Shown here: in pieces, positions 8,332 through 16,952 of the stretch
How positions within the stretch are numbered: the first letter of the stretch is position 1
How the letters are laid out: each line of letters starts with the position of its first letter
Assembly: GCA_028819255.1 (NCBI GenBank)
Contig: JAPPMB010000147.1
Span: 16,031 to 80,030, forward strand
Origin: Bryobacterales bacterium
GTDB lineage: Bacteria > Acidobacteriota > Terriglobia > Bryobacterales > UBA6623
Direction of reading: 5' to 3'
DNA length: 64,000 bases
Translations under genes and position numbers: made by a program
Notes under the pieces: generated by a model
The model's database searches: none
Told to the model about the DNA's origin: nothing
Seen by the model: the letters and a program-made list of their open reading frames with translations, nothing else

Positions 8332-10236
8332 CTATTGGGCTCCGTCCCGGTAGTAGCCTGCGCCGATCAGGGTCGGAAGGCCTTGGATCACGACCCTCTT
8401 GATCAGACTCGTCTTGACTTCGGACAGGCCCGAGGCGGGATTGGGTGCCCGATAGTAGACGAACGCCTCCCCGAAGATTTCGCCGACGCGCACAAAGTCT
8501 CGGCCGCCGAACGGATCAGCGCCGTCGGGCCGCAACTCGGAGCCCGTCGCGTTGGACCCGCTGTGGCGGCCGGCCCCGGTGAACAGGGCGTTGCCGTGCG
8601 TGTCAAGGCCGAACAGGTAGATTGAGCCTTCCCGCCATCGCGGATCCGATTCGAGGGTGACGGTACCGAAGTAGCCCTGCGTCGCGAACGCCGTCGCAGC
8701 GCAGCGGACAAGGCTCTGCAGGGTGCTCTCGCTCGGGTCGGCCTCCAGGGAGGCGGCGTTTACGGACTCGCCGTAGCACGTGCCCGGCCGAGCCGGGTCG
8801 TAGATGCCGGCTCCGACGACCGCCCTCTGTCCGTTCCAGTCGATCTCCACGACATAGGTGCTCTTCGGTTCGGACCGTCCGGTGACGAAGTTCGTGAACG
8901 AATAGTGCAGCCAGGCAGACCTTCCGTGGGACATGACGCGGTGAAGCTCGAAGAAGTAGTCGGTGCCGAAATTGTCGACGAGGACTCGGTGTCTCCCTTC
9001 GTCCTCGGGGGTGGGGGGAAACACGGGCGCGTTGGAGAGTGGCTCCCCGTCAGCCTGCGAGATCAGGTTGACAAAGATGTAGTACTGGCCGTGGCGCCAG
9101 CGCGGGTCCTCGTGGAACGCACGGTAGGCCTCCTCCTCGCCCTGCTCCTTTACGTACTCCGCCGCACACCGCACGTACGCTTGGACGTCCCGCCTGTTCC
9201 GGATTCCCAGGGCCGTGACCATGTGGTCCTCGCAGGGCGGCTCCACAGCGTCGGTCCGTGAGGCCCGGGGGTACGCCGCCCCGACGATGAGCGGGACTCC
9301 ATGCGCGACAGCGCGCTTGAGCACCGCGACCTTGGCCTGGTCCCTCCCGGTGCGCGGGTCCCGGCCCATGTAGTAGATGACCGCCTCCCCGAAGGTGTCT
9401 CCGACACTGACCATGTTTCGGCCGCCAAACTGGTCCATGGGGTCACTCTTGCCGCCCCATTCGTGCAGGGCCCGGCCGTTCACGCGCACAGGGCTGCCGC
9501 TCAGGACCTGGTTGCCCGACAGGTCCATCGCGAAGACGTAGCTCGCCCCGCGACGCCACCGGGGGCTGCTTTCCAGCTCGCCCTTGGCGGAGAAGCCCTT
9601 CTCCTCCACGAGCTGCGCTGCGCAGCGGACGAACTGGTGCAGGGACGCTTCGCTTGGCGCCGTTGCCAGGGCCGTCGCGTTCACTTCCTCGGCACTGCAG
9701 GCGCCAGGGATTTCGGGCGAATAGACTCCGGCCCCGATCACCGCTCGCCGGCTGTCCCACTCGACCTCGATGACGAACGAGGCCTTCGGTTCGTTCCGTC
9801 CGGTCTGCGGGTTGCGGAAGGAGTAGTACAGCCAGCCGGAATCCACAAGCGACATCAGGCGATTGGTCTCGTCCGCAAGGTCACCACCTAGGCTGTCAGC
9901 CACGGCCGTAACGAAGGTCCCCTCCAACGAGGGGTCAGGCGGGAAGACGATCGTGAGCGGCTGGTCCGCGGCCTTCCCGATCTCGTCGACGAAGACGTAC
10001 GTGGGGCCGTGCCTCCAGCGAGCGTCCTCGTGGAATGCCCTGCGCGCCTCCTCTTGACCATGTGTTTCCAGATAGGCTGCCGCGCAGTGAACGAAGGCCT
10101 GTACGTCGCTTGCCGTCTGAACGGCTCGAGCGGAGATCCTGTGCTCGGCGCACAGGGCCTCGCTCGACCCGTGCGCCGGCGCAAGGAGACACAACAGCAG
10201 GGCGGCAGTTGCAGCAAGTGTGACGATCCTCGGCAT
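8332..10236 (-). CDS. Secreted protein of four tandem cache-like modules
   Basis: 634 aa with a clear signal peptide (ending near PAHGSS) and no later membrane segment, kinase, HAMP or methyl-acceptor region. Each module carries a helix with an FVRCAA-like core, an SPRWRRG/DPRWRHG-like segment, a glycine-rich strand and a closing VIGAGVY-like strand. This resembles single-cache ligand-binding domains fed through a TGR(D/N)xxK signature. Modules alternate A-B-A'-B': A and A' share a RRAFHED/YRAFHED segment, while B and B' share FGGR and GEAVIYY/GEAFVYY. The array therefore arose by duplication of an A-B pair. It is probably a periplasmic or extracellular small-molecule binding protein; ligand and partner are unknown. 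Confidence 0.7.
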   Translation of the reverse strand: MPRIVTLAATAALLLCLLAPAHGSSEALCAEHRISARAVQTASDVQAFVHCAAAYLETHGQEEARRAFHEDARWRHGPTYVFVDEIGKAADQPLTIVFPPDPSLEGTFVTAVADSLGGDLADETNRLMSLVDSGWLYYSFRNPQTGRNEPKASFVIEVEWDSRRAVIGAGVYSPEIPGACSAEEVNATALATAPSEASLHQFVRCAAQLVEEKGFSAKGELESSPRWRRGASYVFAMDLSGNQVLSGSPVRVNGRALHEWGGKSDPMDQFGGRNMVSVGDTFGEAVIYYMGRDPRTGRDQAKVAVLKRAVAHGVPLIVGAAYPRASRTDAVEPPCEDHMVTALGIRNRRDVQAYVRCAAEYVKEQGEEEAYRAFHEDPRWRHGQYYIFVNLISQADGEPLSNAPVFPPTPEDEGRHRVLVDNFGTDYFFELHRVMSHGRSAWLHYSFTNFVTGRSEPKSTYVVEIDWNGQRAVVGAGIYDPARPGTCYGESVNAASLEADPSESTLQSLVRCAATAFATQGYFGTVTLESDPRWREGSIYLFGLDTHGNALFTGAGRHSGSNATGSELRPDGADPFGGRDFVRVGEIFGEAFVYYRAPNPASGLSEVKTSLIKRVVIQGLPTLIGAGYYRDGAQ

Positions 10237-10242
10237 GGGGCT

Positions 10243-10271
10243 AGCCTAACAGTTGTTCCCATTCCGGACAA
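10243..10271 (-). promoter_or_regulatory. Promoter of the cache-module gene (TTGTCC-17-TAGGCT, leaderless)
   Basis: Minus-strand TTGTCC (10266-10271), a 17-base spacer and TAGGCT (10243-10248), followed six bases later by the ATG at 10236. Spacing is ideal for a housekeeping sigma factor, and the transcript would begin at the start codon. Confidence 0.5.
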
Positions 10272-10700
10272 GGTCCTGAAGATTCATGATCGATGCTGGG
10301 GTCTCGTGTCTTTAGTTCATTGGGCCTATCATGCATGTATTCAGATCAAGAAATGGGCTGTGCCATTAGACTGTTTCTCACAAATCCAATCGATCATGAT
10401 CTTGTGAGAGACGAGATGGAACATGGATCACATTTTATGACTTCCGATAAAGAAATCCACCATGATCACCACACAGAATGAACACAGTGAGAAACACAGA
10501 TCAAAATCTCACTCTAGGTTTTGTAGTCCCATAGTCCGGGAAAATCACAACGATTATATCTCAACAACCACGATGGTATTCCGAGTATATCCGTTGGAGA
10601 CAGCTGCTCCCGTGTCGAATGGAGCAAGTGATCGGTACGTCTCGTTGTCCATTGCCCGGACGATTTCGGGTGCGAAACTGGCGTTGTCAGTATTGCGACC
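10261..10700. other. AT-rich island in a 686-base divergent intergenic region
   Basis: Bases 10321-10560 contain 97 G+C in 240 (about 40 percent), against 40 of 60 in a sample line inside ruvC. GATC occurs repeatedly. An 11-base perfect inverted repeat pairs 10284-10294 with 10389-10399. Short frames exist here (for example 80 codons starting at 10462), but none resembles a known family. It may be foreign or remnant DNA or an extended regulatory region. Confidence 0.5.
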
Positions 10701-10864
10701 GTGATCGCTGCGGAACGGATTTCGCTCGCTTGATGCCTTTAGCGCACCGCCGGAACGTGCCGTGCCCGATGGAATCGCGCTCCTTTGCCGACGGCACGGG
10801 CGACTGTGCCTGGGAGGCCCCGGACAGCCGCAGGACTCCCGGTCCGGCTCACGCCGGGGTCTGG

Positions 10865-10870
10865 TATTCT
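10865..10870 (+). promoter_or_regulatory. TATTCT -10 candidate of yebC
   Basis: TATTCT lies between the arms of a short CTGGT/ACCAG inverted repeat (10861-10878), about 50 bases before the yebC ATG. Confidence 0.35.
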
Positions 10871-10922
10871 CTAACCAGATTCGGTGGCGCGTCATCGCTC
10901 GCTGCCGTCTGAGGCGAAGCAG

Positions 10923-11672
10923 ATGTCCGGGCACTCGAAATGGGCGACCATCAAGCACAAGAAGGCTGCCACCGACGCAAAGCGGGGCAAGGTCTTCACG
11001 CGCCTCATCCGGGAGATTCAGGTCGCGGCGCGAGAGGGCGGCCCCGACCAGGACTCCAACCCGAGATTGCGAACGGCAGTCGCTGCCGCGAAGGCCCAGT
11101 CCATGCCCGGCGACAACATCAAGCGGGCGATCATGCGAGGGAGCGGACAGCTGGAGGGGGAGACCTACTCGGAGATCACCTTTGAGGGCTACGCGCCCGC
11201 CGGCGTGGCCGTGCTGGTCGAGACGGTCACCGACAACCGCAACCGTACCGTGGCGGAGCTGCGTCACATCTTTTCCAAGAACGGCGGAAACCTCGGCGAG
11301 AACGGGTGCGTTTCCTGGATCTTCCACACGCAGAGCCTGATCGTGGTTCCGAAGGAGGCCGCGAGCGAGGACGAGCTGCTCGACATCGCCCTCCTGTCCG
11401 GAGCAGACGACCTCCGGGACGACGGCGACCATTGGTCCATCCACTCCGAGCCCAATGTCCACAGCGATGTCCTCTCCGCGGTCACGGATGCAGGGATCGA
11501 GCCGCTGACGGCGGAGATCGCAAGGGTTCCGGAGAATACCGTTCGGGTCCAGGGCAAGCAGGCTGGGAGCGTCATCCGCATGATCGAGAAGCTCGAGGAT
11601 CAGGACGATGTACAGAACGTCTTTGCGAACTTCGACATCGACGACAAGGAGCTCGAGGCGCTCTCCGCCTGA
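10923..11672 (+). CDS. yebC: YebC/PmpR family protein
   Basis: 249 aa. It matches the YebC/TACO1 family over its full length: MSGHSKWATIKHKK start, AKAQSMPGDNIKRAI near residue 60, FEGYAP near 90 and GENGCVSWIF near 120. YebC proteins act in the cytoplasm as translation factors relieving ribosome stalling and have also been described as transcription regulators. ATG 10923 is eight bases downstream of GAGG, so the longer frame from 10884 is not needed. The stop is directly followed by the ruvC GTG, the common yebC-ruvC linkage. Confidence 0.95.
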   Translation: MSGHSKWATIKHKKAATDAKRGKVFTRLIREIQVAAREGGPDQDSNPRLRTAVAAAKAQSMPGDNIKRAIMRGSGQLEGETYSEITFEGYAPAGVAVLVETVTDNRNRTVAELRHIFSKNGGNLGENGCVSWIFHTQSLIVVPKEAASEDELLDIALLSGADDLRDDGDHWSIHSEPNVHSDVLSAVTDAGIEPLTAEIARVPENTVRVQGKQAGSVIRMIEKLEDQDDVQNVFANFDIDDKELEALSA

Positions 11673-12173
11673 GTGGCGGCCGTGTTGAGGATTCTCGGAA
11701 TCGACTGCGGCTCGCGCATCACCGGGTACGGGGTGATCGAGAGCGACGGACGGTCACAGCGGGCCGTGGCGTATGGTGCGATCCGGGTGCCGGCCGGCCC
11801 TGACCTGGGAAAGCGCCTTTGCGTCGTGGCCGAGGGCATCGGGCAAGTCCTGGAAGCTTGGGAGCCGGACGAGGCTGCGGTCGAGGACGTCTTTACCGGC
11901 TTGAACGTGCGCAGCGCTCTCGTGCTGGCGCACGTTCGGGGCGTGGCGATGATGTGTGCTGCGAAGGCGGGTCTCTGCGTGGCCAGCTACACTGCGGCGC
12001 AGGTCAAGGGCAGCGTGTCGGGACACGGAAGCGCAGGCAAGGAGCAGGTCCGGCTGATGGTGAGGACTCTGCTGGGCGTGCGGGAAGAGATTCGACCGCT
12101 CGACGCCTCGGACGCTCTGGCCGTCGCCTACTGCCACGCCAATCTGCGCAATTCGCGCCGGGGAAGGGGCTGA
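11673..12173 (+). CDS. ruvC: Crossover junction endodeoxyribonuclease RuvC
   Basis: 166 aa Holliday-junction resolvase. It begins with the catalytic strand LRILGIDCGSRITGYG (first acidic residue D in GIDCG), then AVEDVFTGLN with the second acidic residue, and ends with the DASDALAVAYCH acidic pair, so all four carboxylates are present. The GTG starts at the base after the yebC stop; a second in-frame GTG nine bases later is possible. RuvA and RuvB are not in this window; a small exported protein follows instead. Confidence 0.95.
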   Translation: MAAVLRILGIDCGSRITGYGVIESDGRSQRAVAYGAIRVPAGPDLGKRLCVVAEGIGQVLEAWEPDEAAVEDVFTGLNVRSALVLAHVRGVAMMCAAKAGLCVASYTAAQVKGSVSGHGSAGKEQVRLMVRTLLGVREEIRPLDASDALAVAYCHANLRNSRRGRG

Positions 12174-12177
12174 GGCC

Positions 12178-12798
12178 GTGCTGGGGAAATGGCTTGGGGT
12201 GGGCGTGCTGGCGGCGATGCAGCTGCTGGCGGCGGATGCGATTCGCTTTGAGCGTCATTTCCCAGGTGCTGTCCCGGAGCGCTTCGAGGTCCGCCTCAGC
12301 CAGGACGGGACTGCGGTCTACACGGAGGCCGGGGAACACGCCCTGGAGCTGCCGGTCGGACCGCGTGCGGCCGGAAGGGTCTTCGAGCTGGCGGCGAAGC
12401 TCGACTTCTTCTCCAGACCGCTGCGCAGCCGGCGCAAGGTGGCATCAACCGGACGCAAGCTTCTCCGCTACGAGTCGGGCGGAGACGTACGCGGAGAGGC
12501 CGAATTCGATTACTCCGAAGATTCCAACGCCAGGGAGATCGCTTCGTGGTTCATCAAGCTATGCGAGACGCATCAGCATCTGCAGGAGCTGGAGCGGGTC
12601 TTCCGGTTTGACCGGCTTGGCGTCAACCAGGCCCTGGTCAACCTGGACCAGGCCTACGAGCGCGACCGGGTCGTCGCCGCGGAACTGCTCGTGCCGATAC
12701 TCGGCCGCATTGCCGGGCACGACCGGATTGTGCATTTGGCCCGAGCGAGGGCCGAGGGGTTGCTTGAGAAGATCCGGCGAACGCAACACGAGCAATAA
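12178..12798 (+). CDS. Exported protein of unknown function downstream of ruvC
   Basis: 206 aa from a GTG four bases after the ruvC stop, with a GGGAAGGGG purine run in front, so it is very likely co-transcribed. A hydrophobic N-terminus ending around LLAADA looks like a signal peptide. The middle is a beta-rich segment with GGDVRGEAEFDYSED. The C-terminal half is helical and charged (KLCETHQHLQELERVFRFD, then an arginine-rich tail). I do not recognise the family. Confidence 0.7.
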   Translation: MLGKWLGVGVLAAMQLLAADAIRFERHFPGAVPERFEVRLSQDGTAVYTEAGEHALELPVGPRAAGRVFELAAKLDFFSRPLRSRRKVASTGRKLLRYESGGDVRGEAEFDYSEDSNAREIASWFIKLCETHQHLQELERVFRFDRLGVNQALVNLDQAYERDRVVAAELLVPILGRIAGHDRIVHLARARAEGLLEKIRRTQHEQ

Positions 12799-12836
12799 CT
12801 GCTAGGCAGTCAATCACTTACAGGTGAAGCGTCAGC

Positions 12837-13718
12837 CTACTCAGGCGGTCCGACGATGCGGTCGTAGATGGCTGCCAGTTCGTCTTGGGACGAGTAGGCG
12901 ATCTCCAGGCAGCCCCTCTCGGCGCTGCGCTGCCGGAGACGGACTGGGGTTTGAAGGACGCGCTCGAGTTCCTCGATTGCGGCCGCCACGTTCGGGTCAA
13001 CGGTCCGCCGGTTCCGCGGGCGCGCAGGACGCAGGACCTTGCGGACCATCTTCTCCACTTCCCGGACGGAGAGCCGCGAGCGGGCGGCGTGTTCCGCAAG
13101 TGTCTCCTGGTCGCTGGGCCGGTCGAGCGGGAGCAGCGCCCGGGCGTGCCCCATCTGAAGCCTGCGCTCGCGGACCAGCTTCTGCACGGAGGCGGGAAGC
13201 CGGAGCAGGCGCAGGTGGTTCGTAATCGACGCACGGCTCATCCCCGTGCGGACGGCGAGCTCCTCATGGATCAGGTGCAGGTCCTCGACCATGCGGTCGA
13301 GGGCCAGCGCGACTTCGATCGGATTGAGATCCTCGCGCTGGACGTTCTCGATGAGCGTGACCTCCAGGAGCTTGTCGGGCGCGATGTCGCGGACGATGCC
13401 CGGTACGGTCTTCAGTCCGGCCAGGCGGCAGGCTTTGAGCCGGCGCTCTCCGACGACGAGCGTGTAGCGGTCGCCGGCCGGGCTTACCAGGACTGGCTGG
13501 AGGACCCCGTCCGAGCGGATCGAAGCGGCGAGCTCCCGCAGGGCCTCGGCATTGAAGTCGATGCGGGGCTGGACCGGATTGGGGTCGATCCTCGCTATCG
13601 GAATCTCGATGACGGCCTGAGCCGAATCAGGTTCCGGCTTCTCAGCCTGGGGCAGGAGTGCTCCGAGCCCTCTTCCCAACGCCTGGTGCCGGACTGGTCT
13701 AGCTGATGGTTTCGCCAT
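12837..13718 (-). CDS. parB: Chromosome partitioning protein ParB
   Basis: 293 aa. ParB binds parS, spreads on DNA as a CTP-dependent clamp and loads SMC. The N-terminal ALGRGLGALL box, the CTP-binding GERRLKACRLAG near residue 95, ENVQREDLNPIE and the helix-turn-helix TGMSRASITNHLRLLRLP near 165 are intact, with a C-terminal dimerisation region. It overlaps the 3' end of parA by 20 bases, so the pair is one operon. Its cognate parS sites lie upstream of parA at 14560-14601. Confidence 0.96.
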   Translation of the reverse strand: MAKPSARPVRHQALGRGLGALLPQAEKPEPDSAQAVIEIPIARIDPNPVQPRIDFNAEALRELAASIRSDGVLQPVLVSPAGDRYTLVVGERRLKACRLAGLKTVPGIVRDIAPDKLLEVTLIENVQREDLNPIEVALALDRMVEDLHLIHEELAVRTGMSRASITNHLRLLRLPASVQKLVRERRLQMGHARALLPLDRPSDQETLAEHAARSRLSVREVEKMVRKVLRPARPRNRRTVDPNVAAAIEELERVLQTPVRLRQRSAERGCLEIAYSSQDELAAIYDRIVGPPE

Positions 13719-14520
13719 GTGTTGAATGGTCCTCCGTGGGTGTCTTGGAGCGCCGGCTGCGGACCCGAGCCAGGATCTCCCGGGCGGCGGCGAGGTAGGA
13801 CTCGGCGCCTTTGGAGCGAATATCGTACTGGAGAATCGGCTTGCCGTGGCTGGGGGCTTCAGCGAGTCGGACGTTGCGCGGGATCACGGTGTCGAGGACG
13901 AGGCCGTTGAAATGGGCTCGAAGCTCGCTGTCGACCTGCTTCGTCAGAGTCGTCCGCCTGTCGTACATCGTCAGAAGGATGCCCTCGACCGAGAGACTGG
14001 GATTCACCGACGCCTTCACGGAGTCCAGCGTGCGCATGATCGCAGAAATGCCCTCGAGGGCGAAGTACTCGCAATGCATGGGGATGAGCACTGTGTCCGT
14101 GGCGGCCAGTGCGTTGAGGGTAAGCAGATCCAGGGCCGGCGGGCAGTCGAGAATGACGAAGTCGTGCGGGAGCGCTGTTTCCCCGCGCAGGCCGCGGAGG
14201 CGGACGGCGCGACCATGCTCAAGAGCGAGTTCGACGTTGGCCCCGGCGAGATCGGGACTGGCCGGTACGGCATCGAGACCGTCGAAGGCGGTCTGCACAA
14301 TCGCATCCTGAAGAGGGGCTTCGCCAATGAGCACTTCATAGAGGCTCGGACGCGCGGCGCCCGGGAGAATGCCCACTCCGCTCGTGGCGTTGCACTGCGG
14401 ATCACAGTCCACAAGCAGCACCCGGCAATCGGCGGCGGCGAAGGCGGCGGCGAGGTTGATCGCCGTCGTAGTCTTCCCTACGCCACCCTTCTGGTTGGCG
14501 ATGGCGATCCAGTCGGCCAC
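13699..14520 (-). CDS. parA: Chromosome partitioning ATPase ParA
   Basis: 273 aa from GTG 14520. Deviant Walker A IANQKGGVGKTTTAIN lies at the N-terminus, then LVDCDPQCNATSG and VILDCPPALD (Walker B). It is a Soj-type ATPase that moves ParB-parS complexes. An in-frame TTG at 14559 would add 13 residues and touch parS1. GTG 14520 fits the family N-terminus better and follows GGGACGGG; a TACGCT -10 candidate lies at 14539-14544, with parS1 covering the -35 position. ParB binding could therefore autoregulate the operon (inference). Confidence 0.94.
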   Translation of the reverse strand: MADWIAIANQKGGVGKTTTAINLAAAFAAADCRVLLVDCDPQCNATSGVGILPGAARPSLYEVLIGEAPLQDAIVQTAFDGLDAVPASPDLAGANVELALEHGRAVRLRGLRGETALPHDFVILDCPPALDLLTLNALAATDTVLIPMHCEYFALEGISAIMRTLDSVKASVNPSLSVEGILLTMYDRRTTLTKQVDSELRAHFNGLVLDTVIPRNVRLAEAPSHGKPILQYDIRSKGAESYLAAAREILARVRSRRSKTPTEDHSTHGETIS

Positions 14521-14559
14521 GGGCTGCCCGTCCCGTTCAGCGTACCATGACAGCACCAA

Positions 14560-14575
14560 TGTTTCACGTGAAACA
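14560..14575. promoter_or_regulatory. parS: parS site 1
   Basis: TGTTTCACGTGAAACA, a perfect 16-base palindrome matching the canonical bacterial parS sequence, immediately upstream of parA. Confidence 0.95.
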
Positions 14576-14585
14576 TCTCCGTTAG

Positions 14586-14601
14586 TGTTTCACGTGAAAC
14601 A
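14586..14601. promoter_or_regulatory. parS: parS site 2
   Basis: Second copy of TGTTTCACGTGAAACA, identical to site 1 and 26 bases away centre to centre. Confidence 0.95.
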
Positions 14602-15199
14602 TTGAGTCGAAGCGTGACCGATGCTGCTCGACGCCGGAATCCAAACTTGCTGCGCTCCGAGCCTCTTGGATGCGATTCACAGGTCGCGATTCCGCTCCGG
14701 TCTGGCAGGAAGTGCTGCGGCGGGCGTTCAGGCTCGCCAACGATGCCGGGATCCAGAGGTGAACGACCCGACCCGCCGCCCACCGGGAGGCTTGGCCAGG
14801 GCTCCTGGCGGCCTCCGCCGCAAGTTGGGGAAGACTGTAGGGTGCACTGCCTGCTAGCAGGCGCGGGCGGCCAATGCGCAACGCTCGTGCGGAACTGTGA
14901 CACCGGCCCGCCAACTGGGTGGAACGACTGAGACCATCGTGGGCCAGTGCAGGACTCTACGGACAGGACTGCATCCTTGGACCAGACGGGATGCGCGGAC
15001 GCGTCTCCGGCGCCAATGCAACGCCTGCCGGCCCAGCTCCCAACCACTGTTTTCAAAATACGAGGAGTTCGGTTTCAGTTGCGGGAAACGCTGAGTCGAT
15101 CATCACAGGCAACATTAAGGAAATCGTGGCGGGCGAGCTCGTCTTCGACCTCATTCGCATCGTCAAGCCAGCCAGCTGGCCAAAAGGGGGACTACTGCC
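14602..15199. other. Gap between parS and the ribbon-helix-helix gene
   Basis: About 600 bases with only short overlapping frames and no family resemblance. No DnaA-box cluster of the TTATCCACA type is visible, so there is no evidence for oriC here despite the parAB/mnmG-rsmG neighbourhood. Confidence 0.4.
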
Positions 15200-15433
15200 A
15201 TGGCGACGTTAACGATCCATATACCGGATGTCCATCGAGATCGTTTGGCGGCGATGGCTAAGCAACGCGGCGTGAGCATGAACAAGCTAGTGGATGAACT
15301 CTCCATCCGGGCGTTGACCGAGCACGACACCGAGATGCGTTTCCGACTGCGAGCTGCCCTAGGGGGAGTCGAGCGCGGACTTGCAGTGCTCGACAAACTG
15401 GATCCCATGTATTCGCCAGCCAAAGACCCGTGA
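15200..15433 (+). CDS. Ribbon-helix-helix (Arc/HicB-like) antitoxin-type protein, orphan
   Basis: 77 aa. It begins with a strand (MATLTIHIPDVHRDRLAAM) followed by two helices including RGVSMNKLVDELSIRAL, the layout of Arc/CopG-type DNA-binding antitoxins. A GGGGG run about ten bases before the ATG serves as ribosome binding site. No toxin ORF overlaps or follows it; downstream is non-coding DNA and a transposase fragment. It may be a solitary antitoxin left after loss of its toxin or an independent repressor. Confidence 0.65.
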   Translation: MATLTIHIPDVHRDRLAAMAKQRGVSMNKLVDELSIRALTEHDTEMRFRLRAALGGVERGLAVLDKLDPMYSPAKDP

Positions 15434-15819
15434 GGCTCGGAAATCTTGCACTAGGCTGTTGTGGGACTGAGCACTAGGACCGCGGCACGAACCTCGAAGG
15501 TGTCGGCGGCCGCTTCGATCGAAAGAATTTCATACTTTAGTGGTTTCTGAGAGGGGACCATAGGGGATAGTGTCGGCGTGGACCTTGCCACGCACGAATT
15601 CCCAATCGGAGTGGTTCACCGCTTATCTGCTACGAATCGGACTGCGAAAGGTCTTTCAGGGGGGAGCCGGCCTTGGACTCCGGGGCCGGGCGGCGCCACG
15701 ACCGCTTGCCGCTTGGCGGCCTTGCGCCGTGACGAAAGTTGGGGCATCGCCGCCTTTCCTCCCACATGGATGAATACGTGAGCATCAAGGCTCACGCGAC
15801 GGGGTAACAAGAAGGATAA
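15434..15819. other. Gap between the ribbon-helix-helix gene and the IS110 remnant
   Basis: About 390 bases with no recognisable gene. The frames present are short and unlike any family I know. It probably contains decayed mobile-element flank. Confidence 0.35.
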
Positions 15820-16188
15820 GCCCTTTCTTATCATATAGTTAGAATTGAAGAATCGAAGACCCACCGGGACCTCGCCGAGGCTTGCGAGCCCCAGGCCGAG
15901 GCACAGCAGCAACTGGCGGAACTCATGGTAGCGCGCCACACTCTGGTCGAGGCTCTCGAGTCTCTGAGCAAAGCTTCGACGGAGTATGGCGAAGAGGCGA
16001 GGAACAGCATCAAGTCGAGCATCGAAACGCTGCAGCAGGGGATCACGGGTCTCGACGCCAAGATCGCGACCCTGATCCGGAGCGATCAGGGGCTCCGCCG
16101 GCGCTCGGAGATCATCCAGTCGGTGCCCGCTTGCGGCCCCGAGACCCCCGCGGCGCTGTGCGGGGAGATGCCGGAGCTCGGCACCATC
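15820..16188 (+). pseudogene. IS110-family transposase fragment
   Basis: A frame without a start codon at its head encodes about 120 residues of the central part of an IS110-type transposase: ELMVARHTLVEAL, a coiled segment, GLDAKIATLIRSD, then SVPACGPETPAALCGEMPEL. In intact family members the last segment reads SVPGVGPxTAAxLLxELPELG, so the helix-hairpin-helix glycines are already mutated here. Both the N-terminal DEDD catalytic domain and the C-terminal part are missing, so it cannot be active. It sits between parA and rsmG, a cluster that is often compact. Confidence 0.7.
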
Positions 16189-16370
16189 TTGTACCGTGAC
16201 CCGCGCAGCAGGGATCCAAGGTCGGCATGGGATTCGGCACGACCTGCGGACGGGTCGGTGCGTCCGACCCAATGCTCTGCCGGACGGGCAGAGCGGCGTG
16301 CCCGTCAGACGAGGCTGGGCGCGCTTGCAATTCTGATCGCCGCCCAATCCGCGGTCAGTCGCCGTCCGCG

Positions 16371-16952
16371 TCACCGACCAGCCTCTCCCAGCCACAGCCG
16401 CCGGGCCGTGCTCCAGGGGACGTCCCGGCTCTCCCAGGCGCGGAACAAGGCGTCATCAGGCTGGTCCGTTCCCAGAATGGCCACTCGCACGGCCCGGCCT
16501 GCCAGATCGGGCAGAACCCGGGACGGGGCAACCGCCCTGAGCAGCGCCCAGTCCGCCGTACCAGTCCAGTCTGCGATCCGGCAGGCGGCGACCCGCACAT
16601 TCGGCAGATCCAACGAGGCCTGTCGCAGGAATGCCGCCTTCCTGCGTTTCGACTCGACGAGTGTGACGAGGGACTCGGGCCGCAGCACCGCCACGGGGAG
16701 TCCCGGGAAGCCCGCCCCCGAGCCCACGTCGACCATCGATGCGGCCGGTGGCAACTCCCTGTGCACGAACGCCGCCTCGCCAAAGTGCCTGCGCGCGACC
16801 TGGACCGCCCCTGTGATCCGTGTCAGGTTCATGCGGCGGTTCCATCGCTCCAGGAGTGCATGGTGGGCCGCGAGCCGCTCGATCTGGCTGTCCGACGCGG
16901 CGATGCCGATCTCGTCAAGCGCCGTGCGCAGCGCACGTTCGAACGTCGTCAC
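16371..16952 (-). CDS. rsmG: 16S rRNA (guanine527-N7)-methyltransferase RsmG
   Basis: 193 aa, slightly shorter than usual. It methylates G527 of 16S rRNA using SAM. The NLTRITG segment near residue 45, the SAM loop VDVGSGAGFPGLP near 75 and ESKRRKAAFLR near 100 are typical. The GTG start overlaps the mnmG stop as GTGA, so translation is coupled to mnmG. The C-terminus lies next to the IS110 remnant. Confidence 0.94.
   Translation of the reverse strand: MTTFERALRTALDEIGIAASDSQIERLAAHHALLERWNRRMNLTRITGAVQVARRHFGEAAFVHRELPPAASMVDVGSGAGFPGLPVAVLRPESLVTLVESKRRKAAFLRQASLDLPNVRVAACRIADWTGTADWALLRAVAPSRVLPDLAGRAVRVAILGTDQPDDALFRAWESRDVPWSTARRLWLGEAGR

Noticed and set aside
10284..10416. Hairpin or structured RNA from the inverted repeats in the AT-rich island
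   Set aside because: The 11-base repeat has a loop of about 94 bases. A second short repeat (TCTCGT/ACGAGA) crosses it rather than nesting, so no simple stem is supported.
10462..10704. 80-codon ORF in the AT-rich island
   Set aside because: It has no ribosome binding site, no family resemblance, and a competing frame on the other strand. It is reported only as part of the island.
14602..15199. Possible oriC beside parS
   Set aside because: No cluster of DnaA boxes or AT-rich unwinding element is visible; the neighbourhood alone is not enough.
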